From Patiria miniata (lineage: Eukaryota; Echinodermata; Asteroidea; Valvatida; Asterinidae): a DNA stretch of 64,000 bases. This document shows positions 1 through 11,136 of this stretch, in pieces; positions within the stretch are counted from its first letter, which is position 1; each line of letters opens with the position of its first letter. The DNA lies in the NCBI RefSeq assembly GCF_015706575.1, contig NW_024037064.1, forward strand, positions 5,827,427-5,891,426, written 5' to 3'. Made by a program: the position numbers and the translations under genes. A model generated the notes under the pieces. That model saw only the letters and a program-made list of their open reading frames with translations. It was not told the origin of the DNA and searched no databases.

Positions 1-1350
1 TGGAGCGAAATAAAACCTTCACTCTTTATGTAGAACATTGTCATAGTTCCTGACGCTTCTCCAACCAGTGACTGTGCTCCCGTTACACAAACACTGGTTA
101 TTGAAATGTCCTCACTTACTGTGCTTCTGTTTTTTCCCAAACGTTATTTCGTTATAATCAAATAGACATTGAGAGTTGACCTGGATCTTTTTCGTGCAAC
201 TTAAGTTACATGTTGTAATAAAAATAAACCACAAAGGAGAACTGTCTCGGTGCATTATAATACATGTGTAACTTGAAAGTTGAACAAAGACATTGACTGG
301 AGCTGGTTTGACCTGGTGACCTCTGGATTCCTGTTCTGATACGGTAATCTGGAATGGTAATCCTGCTACAATCAATTTCCTTGTTTAATTTTTAAATAAA
401 CATGAAAAATCTGATATTTGCACCGTTTGGCGGAAGTAAGTTGATTTGGCTTTGATATGGTTAACTGTGAAAGAAATTTTTGTTGAAATTTGTGTGTTAT
501 TTGTATTATTTGTTATTGGTGCAGAAACATTTCTGATCTCTTTCTTTTCCTTTGTTCCAGAATTTGGGGGAAAAGTTTAAGACGTCAGGGATTATTATTT
601 GACATTGTGTACTTTGTATGATTATTATCGTGTAATAAATCATTCCATGCAATGACTTAAGTCAATCAAGGAGAAATCTTTGAGGTTAGATGATTGTTGT
701 GTTACGCCTCCATTCCTCCCTCAGTGATGGACCAATCTCCCGCCTCTGAATTCTACAGCTGGGTCACCACTTGGGTTTTGTAATCAGGCATGCAGGCTTC
801 ATAATGAGGATAGCAAAAGAAATTCCTTAAAAAAATATATCAATCCAATCACAAATTTACTTCATGCAATTAAAAATATGATTACACAGCTAAATCGCTG
901 ATGGATCCAGAAGCATTTATTGTTTTTTATTGAAAGTGGTAACCGACAGGCCAGTTGTTGCCAATTCCTTATGTGGAGGGGCGGGGCTAGATTGCATTTT
1001 ATGGGAGGGGTGCAGTGTTTCCTTTCTTTTCTTTCTTTGTATTATAAAGTGGCAACGGGGATGAATAGACTACAATTTCGCATTAAAACAGTCGTCTTCA
1101 CTTGTTCCATGGTGGATTGATCTTAAAGGCATTTCTGGTGGCCCCACTTCGGTCTGCAAGACAATAGCTTCTTTGATTAATTCAAGACAACTTCAAATAA
1201 GTTGAAGTTGTCTTGAATGAATCGTTGTTTCATTACATTGTTTTGTTGTGGACCTGTTGTGTTTTGCTGTTGTGGGCTTAGTGACACCACGGTGACTCAT
1301 TTGAAAACAAAAGGCTTTTTAAAATATTTTTCTAGCACCCAATGAACAAA
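1..1350. repeat. Left arm of a long inverted repeat
   Basis: This segment matches the reverse complement of 31,636-33,294 almost throughout. Its first bases pair with about 33,294, and the inner edge near 1,350 (cacccaatgaaca) pairs with about 31,640. The other arm is longer mainly because of an insertion of about 300 bp. The repeat may continue left of the window. Short open frames inside it recur in both arms and show no domain, so I do not call genes here. Family unknown. Confidence 0.85.
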
Positions 1351-1542
1351 AAATAGAACTTTACCTATTAACACCCCCCTCTTCAATTCATCCCCTTTCA
1401 TGAATTAATGATACTTGTGTAGACCCCACTACCAATAAACAACTGTACTTTAAGAACAAAACGCACTTTTTGTTTGACTTCCCTTCGATATTCCCTAAAA
1501 AATGTTTTTGTAAAATTAAATTAAGCTGTCTACATTTTTTTT

Positions 1543-2042
1543 NNNNNNNNNNNNNNNNNNNNNNNNNNNNNNNNNNNNNNNNNNNNNNNNNNNNNNNNNN
1601 NNNNNNNNNNNNNNNNNNNNNNNNNNNNNNNNNNNNNNNNNNNNNNNNNNNNNNNNNNNNNNNNNNNNNNNNNNNNNNNNNNNNNNNNNNNNNNNNNNNN
1701 NNNNNNNNNNNNNNNNNNNNNNNNNNNNNNNNNNNNNNNNNNNNNNNNNNNNNNNNNNNNNNNNNNNNNNNNNNNNNNNNNNNNNNNNNNNNNNNNNNNN
1801 NNNNNNNNNNNNNNNNNNNNNNNNNNNNNNNNNNNNNNNNNNNNNNNNNNNNNNNNNNNNNNNNNNNNNNNNNNNNNNNNNNNNNNNNNNNNNNNNNNNN
1901 NNNNNNNNNNNNNNNNNNNNNNNNNNNNNNNNNNNNNNNNNNNNNNNNNNNNNNNNNNNNNNNNNNNNNNNNNNNNNNNNNNNNNNNNNNNNNNNNNNNN
2001 NNNNNNNNNNNNNNNNNNNNNNNNNNNNNNNNNNNNNNNNNN
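1543..2042. other. Assembly gap (500 N)
   Basis: Exactly 500 N bases, a round number typical of an arbitrary scaffold gap, so the true distance is unknown. Open frames that run through it are artefacts. Confidence 0.99.
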
Positions 2043-2046
2043 CATT

Positions 2047-3801
2047 TGGGTTACTCCATGAAGTTCGGGTAAAAAGTGTGACATTGGGTCAAAGTTCCCA
2101 AATGTTGATCTGAATATTGTTTTTGATAGCTCAACTACTATATTTTAGGAAATAGTATGCTTTTTCCCCAAAACATAAAACTGAATTTGTGGTTGATCAT
2201 TATATTCATGATGGGAAATTCAAAATACCTATGCTACATGGACACCAAATCTAAACAATTGCTCTGAACATTTTTTAATGGGTTAGGTTATTTGTCAGTT
2301 TTCTTGTTGTTTAAGATTAACTTTAGGGTATAATCAAAGGAAAAAACAAATGGTTCAGTAGATGCTCAAAATAAGTTGATACAACCCATTGTAATTGAGG
2401 CTTTTTGTGTAATTTTGACAAAATTGTGCTTGTTTGGAAAAAGTAACCAATTCAGCTAGAAGAGATCTAAAATAGCATTTATGAGTAAAAGTTTGACTTA
2501 AATGACACAGTCAGTGAACCACCTTTCTAAAATGATGTTCAAAATGTATGCCTTTGCTCGTCGTGCTGAGAAATATGGCTGACAATGTGTCAATTTTAGC
2601 TATGCTACATGGACACCGTGTCCTGTAGCATAGGTAGAAAACAGCACAATTTATCCAGTAATTAACTGAAATTAAGCAAAAAAATGGCTAAATCATGTTT
2701 TATGGCAGTGGACATGCAAACCGAATACAGAAGCTGAATTTTGGATACATAATTTGGATGTATGTATGAATTATAGAGTGTGGAACAATACCTATGCTAC
2801 ATGGACACCGTGTCCTATTTATCAATTTTCACTTTAGAGGAGCAAACCCTTATGTAAAATAGAGTTCATCTGTATCTGATTGTTATTAATTTATTGTAAT
2901 TAACCACTTTCTTGGTTCTAACATTAAAAAAATAATTTGTCTACAATCATAGCTTCACAACTAAGGGAATACTCTCTTACCTATGCTACATTTTCTACCG
3001 ATGCTACATCTGGACACCACGCTATATTTTGGAACATAAATCTTCATTGCTGAAGAACAATTTTGCAATGCATGTTTTATTTTGAATATCCATCCAATTA
3101 CTATTTACCAAAGGTTAAGATGTGTCAGTATGTGTGGAGGTATTTCAGCTTGAGGGGTTACTTTAGTTTGAAAATACCGATGCTAGATGGACACCATTTC
3201 AAAAAATGATACTTTTTCTTCTTGCATCTTATAAACAGCAGCAAGTTTGGAGAATTCAACTTTTTAAAAACTCAACTTGGAGTGAGTTGAACATATTAAA
3301 ATCAAAATCTTTCAGATACAGTTTCTGTATGGAGATAGCAAGCCTTAGTACCTATGCTACAGGACACAAAAAGTGTGGACACCAAATGTAGCATAGGTAA
3401 CAGAATTTTCACATGCATGTAGTATCAACACGAGCAGCTTTTGTACAATTTTATGAATAGATATGGGTGAATATGACTTTAATCTAATAGTAAATTATTT
3501 AAAAGGATTGATCAGTTGGCATTTTTGCAACAAAACAGCAAAAATAAAAACACATGTTTCTGTTAATTTAAATGTCACACTTTTTACTGACATTTTTAGT
3601 GGTTTTGCACACATTTTGCCCAATAAAAATTATTTGAGGGCAGATACAGTCCTAGTTTGATTTTATTTTTAAAAGTAACATCATATCCTTTGAGGAAAAT
3701 GTTACTTTGAAGGATTTGAAAGACTAAAATTTTTACAAATTGATAACAAAGAGAGTAATTTCAGCATTATCAGCTATTATTCCAACTTCATGGAGTAACC
3801 C
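2047..3801. mobile_element. Non-autonomous DNA transposon with subterminal CCTATGCTACATGGACACC repeats
   Basis: The left end beside the gap reads GGTTACTCCATGAAGTT and the right end near 3,785-3,801 is its reverse complement, so these are terminal inverted repeats. Flanking 'cattt' occurs at both ends and may be a target-site duplication. Inside, the motif CCTATGCTACATGGACACC or close variants recurs near 2,229, 2,600, 2,790, 2,985, 3,175, 3,350 and 3,380 in both orientations. Such arrays often serve as transposase-binding sites in DNA transposons. No transposase frame is present. The element abuts the satellite at 3,816. Superfamily not determined. Confidence 0.7.
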
Positions 3802-3815
3802 ATTTACATTAAACT

Positions 3816-4389
3816 CACCACGGTGACCTTGACCTTTGACCTTTTGATCCCAATACCAATCCCAACTTGCCTACTCCCAAGGGCAACCCCCTACCAAAGT
3901 TAGACATCAAAATCTCATTTCTAACTCAAGTTATCATCCGGAAACCATTTACCTTTAACTCACCATGGTGTCCTTTCACCTTTTGACCCCAAAACCAATC
4001 CCAACTTGCCTACTCCCAAGGGCAACCCTCTACCAAAGTTAGACACCAAAAACTCATTTCTAACTCAAGTTATCATCCGGAAACCATTTACCTTAAACTC
4101 ACCACAGTGACCTTGACCTTTGACCTTTTGACCCCAAAACCAATCCCAACTTGCCTACTCCCAAGGGCAACCCCCTACCGAAGTTAGACATCAAAATCTC
4201 ATTTCTTACTCAAGTTATCATCCGGAAACCATTTACCTTTAACTCACCATGGTGACCTTTCACCTTTTGACCCCAAAACCAATCCCAACTTGCCTACTCC
4301 CAAGGGCAACTCTCTACCAAAGTTAGACACCAAAAACTCATTTCTAACTCAAGTTATCATCCGGAAACCATTTACCTTTAACTCACCAT
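3816..4389 (+). repeat. Satellite, alternating 145- and 139-bp units
   Basis: Four tandem units start at 3,816, 3,961, 4,100 and 4,245, and the next boundary is at 4,384. Unit lengths are therefore 145, 139, 145 and 139. The long unit carries gaccttgacctttgacc and the short one lacks about six of those bases, so the array is a higher-order repeat of two 284-bp dimers. Each long unit contains AGGTCA half-sites spaced as a DR1 on the minus strand. A poly-C tract follows near 4,420. Confidence 0.9.
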
Positions 4390-4645
4390 GGTAAACTGTA
4401 AACCACCCTCCCCCTGCCCCCCCCCCCCCAATACATTGACACTTAATTTAAGATATCAAACTACTTCGTTGCATCAAACAAGATTATATTTACCGCGTTC
4501 CTCCGACGGCTTGTTGTAAGTGATATTAACTATCCTTGGATCAACAATGACAGGGTTCTGGTCACCGCTGATTGTGCCGGTGTTCCCTATGCTGGCTCCA
4601 CTTATTTGTGGGTAATCTACAATCAAAAGCAAGAATTACAATATC

Positions 4646-4895
4646 TATTATAAGATGGAATTTTTGCGTCAGGGTGATATAAATCAAATTAGGTTTTGCC
4701 CTTCACTGACGTTTAAACACTGTATACTCAGTGTGTTACCTCCGGAGTGAAAGTTGGAAAAAAATCACTCGGGTGGGACTGGAACCCACAACCTCCTGCT
4801 TTCTAGTGCAGATGTCTTACCACTCGACCAGCAAGCTAACGGGATTGGTTGGCTGGTTCGAATCTGATGTACATAGCAGTGGGTACCACATAAAC
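4646..4895 (-). mobile_element. tRNA-derived SINE, copy 1 (minus)
   Basis: This unit reads in reverse of the two units that follow it. It contains a tRNA-like head at about 4,771-4,844 with an A-box-like tggtcgagtggt and a B-box-like gtgggttccagtcc, then a tail ending in ttccatcttata. The anticodon arm is imperfect (4-bp stem with an 8-base loop), so this is a SINE head rather than a working tRNA gene. Confidence 0.75.
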
Positions 4896-4900
4896 TATGC

Positions 4901-5095
4901 CGTTAGCTCGGTGGTCGAGTGGTAAGACATCTGCACTAGAAAGCAGGAGGTCGTGGGTTCGAGTCCAACCAGAGTGATTTTTTCCAACTTTCACTCGGGA
5001 GGTAACACACTGAGTATACAGTGTTTAAACGTCGGTGAAGGGCAAAACCTAATTTGATTTATATCACCCCGACGCAAAAATTCCATCTTATAATA
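4901..5095 (+). mobile_element. tRNA-derived SINE, copy 2 (plus)
   Basis: It is homologous to copy 1 in the opposite orientation, giving a near-palindrome with 4,646-4,850. It starts at the tRNA-like head (cgttagctcggtggtcgag, about 4,901-4,969, B box gggttcgagtcc) and runs to the tail ending in ttccatcttataata. Confidence 0.75.
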
Positions 5096-5246
5096 GTTTA
5101 TGTGATACCCACTGCTATGTACATCGGATTCGAACCAGCCAACCGATCCCGTTAGCTCGGTGGTCGAGTGGTAAGACATCTGCACTAGAAAGCAGGAGGT
5201 CGTGGGTTCCAGTCCCACCTGAATGATTTTTTCCAACTTTCACTCG
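5096..5246 (+). mobile_element. tRNA-derived SINE, copy 3 (plus, 3' truncated)
   Basis: This copy joins copy 2 directly. It holds the 5' leader absent from copy 2 (gtttatgtgatacccactgc), the tRNA-like head at about 5,148-5,219, and stops after ttccaactttcactcg. Confidence 0.72.
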
Positions 5247-5376
5247 TACATTTATGTGAATAACAGGTACATGTATGTGAATAACACCATATTTAGGTTT
5301 TTAAAATATTACTCATAAGATGGAATTTGCGTTGGGGTAATGTAAAGCAATATTGTCTTATTGCCCTTCACATACG

Positions 5377-6335
5377 TCAGGCGCGGATCCAGGATTTTTT
5401 AGAAGGGGGGCACAACTTTGGAGAATTTGCTCCAAGAACTAATACGAGCGTGAAGCCCCTGACAATTTTGGATTCTAGATGCTCTGTGGTGCAATCTGAG
5501 GCCATTCCTGGCCACTTTACCCCTGAATTGTTTGAGCAAAAGCTTTTACGATTATAAGGATTCTTTATAAATATACTCCTGCTTTTAAACATTTAAGTTA
5601 CTGTGTACTTCAAAATAGTAAACCATGTATTTTCGAATTCATATTTCCTGCATTGTTTATTGGAAAAAGAATCATATTGACTTAGTTTGTAAACTGTTGC
5701 AACAATGCGTTGGGGCATTTGCTCCGAGGACTAATGAGAGCGTGGGGTCAGGGGCCCACTAATAAAGGGCCCCGGGAAATTTTGGAATCGAAATGCTCTG
5801 TGTTGCAAATCTGAGGCGATTCCTGGCCCCCTTTCCCCTATAGCCCTGGGTTAAGAGTAAAATGTTTTAAGATACTAAGGATTTTTTTCATTTTCATTTC
5901 GGTTAGCGGTAACACATGTGTTTTTTTTTTTTAACCTTTTAAGTTTCTTCTGTTCTTCACTTGATAACCATGTGTTTTTGTCTGCATATTTATTTTTGTG
6001 CATTTTATTTGTGAAAAGGAATTGGATAGGCTTATATTTTGTAAACTTTTGAAAGGATGCAAATAGGGGCTTCTGCCCAAGGACTAATGCGAGCGTGAAG
6101 GGCAAATTTCTTACGGCGTGGGGTCCGGGGTCGACGGCGTGGGGTCCGGGCCCGGTTTAAGGGCATCGGGAATTGTTGTTTAAAATACACTGTTGCTTTA
6201 CAAGCCTTTTAAGTTTCTCCTGTTCTTCACTTGATAACCATGGATTTTTGTCTGCATAATTATTTTCATGCAATTTACTTCTGAAAAGGAATAACTGTAT
6301 AGACTTAGTTTGTAAACTGTTGCAAGGATGCTTTC
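5377..6335. repeat. GC-rich dispersed repeat, three degenerate tandem units
   Basis: The block opens with aggcgcggatccaggattt and has units near 5,390-5,710, 5,711-6,060 and 6,061-6,335. Shared phrases are 'actaatgcgagcgtgaag', 'gaatctagatgctctgtggtg' variants and 'tgttcttcacttgataacca'. Related blocks lie at 35,150-36,840 and 55,290-55,620. It carries no believable gene and is probably a family of old DNA-transposon derivatives. Confidence 0.65.
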
Positions 6336-6479
6336 TAATAATTTGTTTCAAGTTTAAATTGTCAGTGTATCAATTAGAACAAACCGCTTGAACATGTACA
6401 TGTAAGTTGAGTTCAAGTTTAAAATTTGTGTAATTTAATCAAACTACCAGTAAAACAGGAGAGTAATTAGGCCTCCATG

Positions 6480-6862
6480 CACATTGGAACTTCACAGATC
6501 TCAATGAAAAGTGAAAAGTCCCATTCGATCCCGAGAGCCCCCTCTCTGAGCTGACAGGGGGCTGGTCGGCAGTGTGGTCCCCCTTGTTTCAGGGACACTG
6601 CAATGCTATATATTGTGTCTAATAGCGTCAATGCAAAGGATGGAGGGGAAGGATGCTGACAGGGAACCGATATCAGGGCCAGGGGAGTCATAACATGCAG
6701 GGTTGACGGACAAATGTTTGTGTCTCACCCGGTCTTGGCTGTAGTTGCGGCAGAGGTTGTTGCGTTGGTTCCTGCTGGGAAGGCTGTCCACTGCCAGACT
6801 GAGTTGTTTGTTGATCATCTGGTAGTTGTTGGGTCAGAGCTGCTTGACTGTCTGTTACTGTG
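6480..6862 (-). pseudogene. Truncated copy of the Pro/Gln-rich leader exon
   Basis: The stretch is homologous to 15,410-15,700 and, over its coding part, to the leader exon at 61.3 kb. On the minus strand 6,729-6,862 encodes a Pro/Gln-rich segment (QQLPDDQQTTQSGSGQPSQQ) that ends at the same donor, CCGG|GTGAGA. Homology stops near 6,862 beside a satellite, so the N-terminal half with the basic KRVRR motif is missing. No start codon is seen in frame at the expected place. A cryptic acceptor (ccacag) at the breakpoint could make it an internal exon, but a dead duplicate is more likely. Confidence 0.6.
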
Positions 6863-6869
6863 GTTACGG

Positions 6870-7330
6870 TAAGAGCAACCCACAAACCAAATTTGAAGTT
6901 CCTAAGTAAAGTATTTCTCAAGCAATTAGTGACCTTGACCTAGCTGTCGGCCCCAAAAGCAACAGGCCTCTTAAGACTATCAAGAATGACGGACAACCCA
7001 CAAACCAAATTTAAAGCTCCTAGTAATTATTTTCAAGTTATCGCGTTGACAAGATTTCCATTGTTTTAACAATAGTGACCTTGACCTTTGACCTGTTGGT
7101 CCCAAAAGCAATAGGCTTCTTAAGACTACCAAGAACAACCCACAAACCAAATTTCAAGTTCTTTAAGGTAAAGTATTTCTCAAGTTAACTCGTTAACAAG
7201 ATTTCTTTTGCTTTAGCAATAGTGACCTTGACCTTTGACCTGTCGGCCCCAAAATTAATAGGCCTGTTAAGACTATCCAGAACAATCAACAAACGAAATG
7301 TCAAGTTCCTCAGTAAGGTATTTTTAATGT
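6870..7330 (+). repeat. Satellite of about 145-bp units, divergent relative of the one at 3.8 kb
   Basis: Units starting gtgaccttgacct lie near 6,931, 7,075 and 7,222, so the period is 144-147 bp. Each contains cccaaaagcaataggc and acccacaaaccaaattt. The period, the gaccttgacctttgacct start and the order of internal phrases match the array at 3,816, although the sequences have diverged. Confidence 0.8.
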
Positions 7331-7393
7331 TCTTGTGCTGACAAGAGTTAACCTAACCAAAACCAAAACATAACACACATGCAGACTAGCACG

Positions 7394-7580
7394 TTTGTTA
7401 TGGTGTAAATCAAGGATTTTCTTTTGCTTCTCTTCTCTTTTCCTTTGTTTGTCCCTTAACATTTTTGCAACAGCTCTCATTGGTTTTGTACACATTTTCC
7501 AACCGAGGTGTCCTCGATTCGGTTTCTGTCCTCGATTCATTGATAATGTTGCGTGTGTCCTTGACTTACACCATAAACAA
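7394..7580. repeat. Short inverted repeat
   Basis: Near 7,396-7,415 the sequence tatggtgtaaatcaagga pairs with tccttgacttacaccata near 7,558-7,575. The interior is pyrimidine-rich. It looks like a tiny MITE; open frames across it are chance. Confidence 0.5.
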
Positions 7581-7604
7581 AATAATGAAGAAAAGACAGA
7601 CCAG

Positions 7605-8150
7605 CAGCCGATTTCACAAAATCTTAAGTAACATTTGAAGCAAATTTGCTGGAGCCAAAATTTACTGGGAAAGTTGCGCAACATTTCACTTATGACACAT
7701 TTCACGAAAGTCACATAGTGCGTAAGTCCACAAGTTGCGCAATAAATTATGATGCAACTTGCACCATCATTTTAGGCGGCCTAAGTTGTGGCGTAGCAAC
7801 TGAAAATTACACATTTTACCAGCAAATCAGGACTGTCGTAGAGCTTGTTGCACAACTTATCAAGATTGATACAAGAGGGACAAAATAATTTTCAAAATGG
7901 CAGGCTGATCCAAAGACAAAGTGATCCAACGACTGAAAAATTCATGCACAAACAGCCGTCGTAAATGCTGCTTTTATCCTCGACCAAGATGCTTAAATTA
8001 TTTAAAGCACTGTGCAGCTGTGCCAAGTTTTGTGAAATTGATTTTGAAGTTTATTGCGCAGCTGCGCAGCAAATTTGTTACGTAAGTCTTACTCAACATG
8101 GCACAAGCTGCGCACTTTTTTATGAAATTGGCTGCTGCCCATTGTCATGG
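7605..8150. mobile_element. MITE of about 550 bp
   Basis: The left end cagcagccgatttcacaaaa and the right end tttttatgaaattggctgctg are inverted repeats. The interior holds many gttgcgcaac/gcagctgcgcagc palindromes. It has no transposase frame. Confidence 0.65.
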
Positions 8151-8292
8151 CGCAACCAACAAAGGGTCTATAGTTAAACCAAAATTCAAGATTATATGAA
8201 ATGCTATAAAATGGACATTTTTGGGATAAGAAATATTCAATTACATACCTACATTTGTATTTTTCTTAAATTAAGGCAGAGTTTTTGCTTAC

Positions 8293-8412
8293 CGTCATTG
8301 AGTCCGATCTCCTGAACGCCCGTTGCCTTGACGTCGCCCTCACTGAACAGCCTCTCAGCCTCCATATCCGACTTGGCTGTGGACTCGGCTAGATTCACAG
8401 CTGCAATGTAGC
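8293..8412 (-). CDS. TTC12: TTC12-like gene, exon following the TPR cassettes
   Basis: This 120-bp exon begins after acceptor CACTAG| and ends at donor GACG|GTAAGC; both junctions are phase 1. It encodes GYIAAVNLAESTAKSDMEAE and continues to LFSEGDVKATGVQEIGLND. In vertebrate TTC12 the residues after the third TPR read GYLNQVDLQEKAD and then a similar acidic helix, so order and sequence fit. TTC12 is a cytoplasmic factor for axonemal dynein arm assembly. Only this and the upstream TPR exons are recognisable here; the armadillo-repeat half would lie further downstream, and I do not find it in 1-8.2 kb, which is repeat DNA plus a gap. The gene may be incomplete, or the rest may lie beyond the window. 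Confidence 0.75.
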
Positions 8413-9125
8413 CTAGTGCAGTTGGAAAATAATCAGCAAATAAATGCACTGCGGATCTGCAAACATTTCAACTCATTTGAATACGTGTTCTGAATTATTT
8501 CAAATTAGCTTCAGATTCACATTTGAGATGCTATCAACCTAAATGAGTCGTTTGTCGGCAATTATTATTATCAAGCCCAAAATATTCAGTAAGGGTAAAA
8601 ATTTCAAAATTGACTTTTTTTGTAAAATCGGAAGGCTACATATGTCCTCTTTCATGTCAACTTTTTTTTCCTGAGAAATTATAACGATGAAGTATCTAAA
8701 ATGTGACATTTTTGCTGAGAAGTTAATATTCAATAACCTGAAATAAAGCATGTTTATTGTTGTGTGATAAACACTTTAATTTTTAATCGTTGATTTCTCT
8801 GTTTCTCTGTTTCCTTCTTTCTGATCTGCCTGTGTTCCAAGTCCCATAACTTCTGAACCGAAGGTCGCATTCACTTGGGGTTTTCACCAAATGTAAACTG
8901 AAATGCAGCTCTATTCAAAAAATGTAATTAAAAACAAGTGATCGCATGACATATTTGTGCATTTGGCCTGAAGACTGCTGACCCACCTGCGACAAATTTA
9001 TTTAGTTATAATGGTTTATTGGTTTTGTCAAAATTTCACACAATTTGATAAGGGCCGACAAATGACTCATTTAGCATGATCGCATCTCATGTTTGTGCAT
9101 TTGGCCTGAAGAGCTGCTGACCCAC

Positions 9126-9318
9126 CTGCGACCATGTTCTCGTGTTTCTTGTCAATCTTGAGGATTTCTTGGTAAGTCGTAACAGCCGCTTCGTAATCCT
9201 TCAGTCCCTGCTGGGCCTTGCCAAGGTGCACCAATGCCTTGACGTTGTTTGGTTCCAACTGCAAGGCCGTCCGGCAGTCCTCCATTGCCTCTGTAAACTT
9301 TTCCAATTTGTTGTAAGC
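9126..9318 (-). CDS. TTC12: TTC12-like TPR exon b, cassette 1
   Basis: A 193-bp exon, in phase 0 (CCCAAG|GCT) and out phase 1 (GCAG|GTGGGT). It encodes AYNKLEKFTEAMEDCRTALQ, then LEPNNVKALVHLGKAQQGLKDYEA and ILKIDKKHENMVAG, which is the second half of TPR1-2 and TPR3 of the TTC12 N-terminal TPR block (human: [20 protein letters not shown], then KAYFHMGKANLALKNY). TPR helices bind partner proteins such as HSP90 or HSP70 tails in dynein-assembly factors; that role here is inferred from the family. The frame is open. It is followed by exon 8,293-8,412 in matching phase. Confidence 0.85.
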
Positions 9319-9574
9319 CTTGGGGAGGGGGAAATAAGTGAAAAGAGGGGATTCAAATACAACGAAGCGTTGTGTGTCTAAACAGGATAAAAGGTGTGTC
9401 GCCTGGGATTAATCATCTGCCTTATGTGCAGTACTACAAAAACAAACATGTAAGATGAGTTGCCCCCCCCCTCCCAAAATGATATGTTTTCTCTTAAATT
9501 TTTCCCCTTGATATGAAAACTTTTCAGGAAATAAATTAAAACGTTCATGACGTTGCGTATCTCTCTCACAAGCC

Positions 9575-9740
9575 TTCCCCTCCACTTACCTCTATCCACC
9601 CAGGAGTACACATGTAAATGAGTATGAGTAAGGGTATTAGTTGGGGAGCAACCTACAATGATCCAGGAGGAATAGGAATATTCTCAGTCATTTCATGAAT
9701 ACTGAGATCTAGGCTCGTAACAGACTTGACTTGACTTGGA
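9575..9740 (+). mobile_element. SINE, 5'-truncated, in intron of cassette 1
   Basis: It shares cttcccctccacttacctctatccacccaggagtacac and the tail gcatgaatac-type region with the complete SINE at 14,063-14,451, and ends in repeated acttg. The tRNA head is absent. The counterpart in cassette 2 is at 11,583-11,745, so the insertion predates that duplication. Confidence 0.65.
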
Positions 9741-10250
9741 GCATGTTTTGACGGCCCTCGAACTGGAACATGTTTCTGATGTCACAGCCGTGACCTGAAA
9801 CATGTTTCCTGTGCACCGCAAAAATGACTGACCGAAAAAATGGTTCATGACGTCATGTTACTGCCTACATGACTGCACACACCCCCCCCCCCAAAAAAAA
9901 TCACGTGGCGTCCGGACATGATTAACAATAACATTCAAAGCAAAAGTGGGAGGTTATTTTTAAAGCATTTCCCCAAAGTTCTAAAAAGAGTAGGCCTGAT
10001 ATTCTGTATCAACTTTCGTACCAATTGAAGGTAAAAACCCACTATTTAAACCCCATTTATGGTAAAAAGTAACGTTGTCTGCAAGGCTTCTTTACCTTTC
10101 CGCCATCTTGAAACATAAGTGAACCGACCGGAAACATCGGTTCAACTTTGGTCGAAACAATGACGTCATTTCAGTGTAACCGAAGCGCCAAAACGGCCGC
10201 AAACCAGAAACATGTTTACGGTCACAGCGCCAAAACATGCCCTTGTTTAC

Positions 10251-10441
10251 CTGTGCCCTGTTGGTGTACAGCACCACAAAGTCTTTTAGATGTTCCAGGC
10301 CCTGCGTGTAGAGTTTAATGGCTCGTGTGTAATCACCCTTGTTGAACGCTTGGTTCCCCTGATCTTTCAGAACCGTCGCCTCTGCTTTACGCTTCTCTGC
10401 ACGCTCGTTGGCATCTGCTTCCAAGGCTCTCATGACATTAT
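10251..10441 (-). CDS. TTC12: TTC12-like TPR exon c, cassette 1
   Basis: A 191-bp exon, in phase 1 (TTTTCAG|AT) and out phase 0 (GCACAG|GTAAAC). It encodes [20 protein letters not shown] followed by [26 protein letters not shown] and VVLYTNRAQ. Human TTC12 has ALMRSLEADAKERAERRR then [26 protein letters not shown] and KVLYTNRAQ, so identity to the family is clear. It supplies the basic helix before TPR1 and TPR1 itself. Paired with exon b downstream it forms one phase 1-1 cassette of 128 codons. Confidence 0.87.
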
Positions 10442-11136
10442 CTGAAAATAAAGTCAATCGCACGTTTCATAAAAGGACATAAAAGGACAGAGTTTTCTAC
10501 AGTATAATCCCCCGTTAACCCTAAGGCCAAAACAAAGTCTCCAGTTTCTGGTATGGAGCTTGCCCCAAAAGTTGTGCGGTGACGCAGTTTTTTTTTTCCC
10601 CACTTGTTTTTTCTTCAAATGTCAGCTGATATGTTGCAGATGACACTTTGATCCCCTTAAAACTCTCTGAAAGATTTTGCAGGATTGAGGCAGTGGTCAT
10701 CCCTCCAAGGACCACATAAATAACAGAGCATTTTGCAGGATTGAGGCTGTATGCAATTTTTACATGAAAGCAGTTGGAGGATTTTGCAGGACTGAGTTTG
10801 TATCCTAGCAAAAACGCCTAGGGAGTTAGGATTAATACAAATTCTGGTTATGGGCAATTGAATGTCATGTCAGTATTGAACAGAGCTTTTAAGAGCTCAG
10901 TGAATAAACCTGACAATGTATTTTTCAAATCTTCTACATGTACAGCCATTATCTGGTAATGGTCAAAAAGACTACACAGACTAGGAGTTGTGGATCATTT
11001 CTCTGAATTGTTATTTAGTTATAATGGTTTATTGGTTTTGTCAAAATTTCACAAAATTGACGAGGGCCAACAAATGACTCATTTAGCATGATCGCATCTC
11101 ATGTTCGTGCATTTGGCCTGAAGACTGCTGACCCAC
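10442..11136. other. Intron between cassettes 1 and 2
   Basis: Non-coding. It contains three spaced copies of ttttgcaggattgaggc-like sequence (10,670-10,800), which also recur in the next unit. No gene or RNA signal seen. Confidence 0.6.

Noticed and set aside
1470-2084. Long open frames across 1,470-2,084 on both strands
   Set aside because: They consist of N bases from the assembly gap.
3816-4389. CRISPR array
   Set aside because: Units are contiguous satellite repeats without unique spacers, in animal DNA.
4731-5236. A functional tRNA gene in the 4.9-5.2 kb units
   Set aside because: The boxes are good but the anticodon arm is irregular and the sequence is part of a repeated unit with a non-tRNA tail; a SINE fits better.
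7310-7714. A 134-residue minus-strand frame
   Set aside because: It spans a small inverted repeat and MITE edges and shows no domain.
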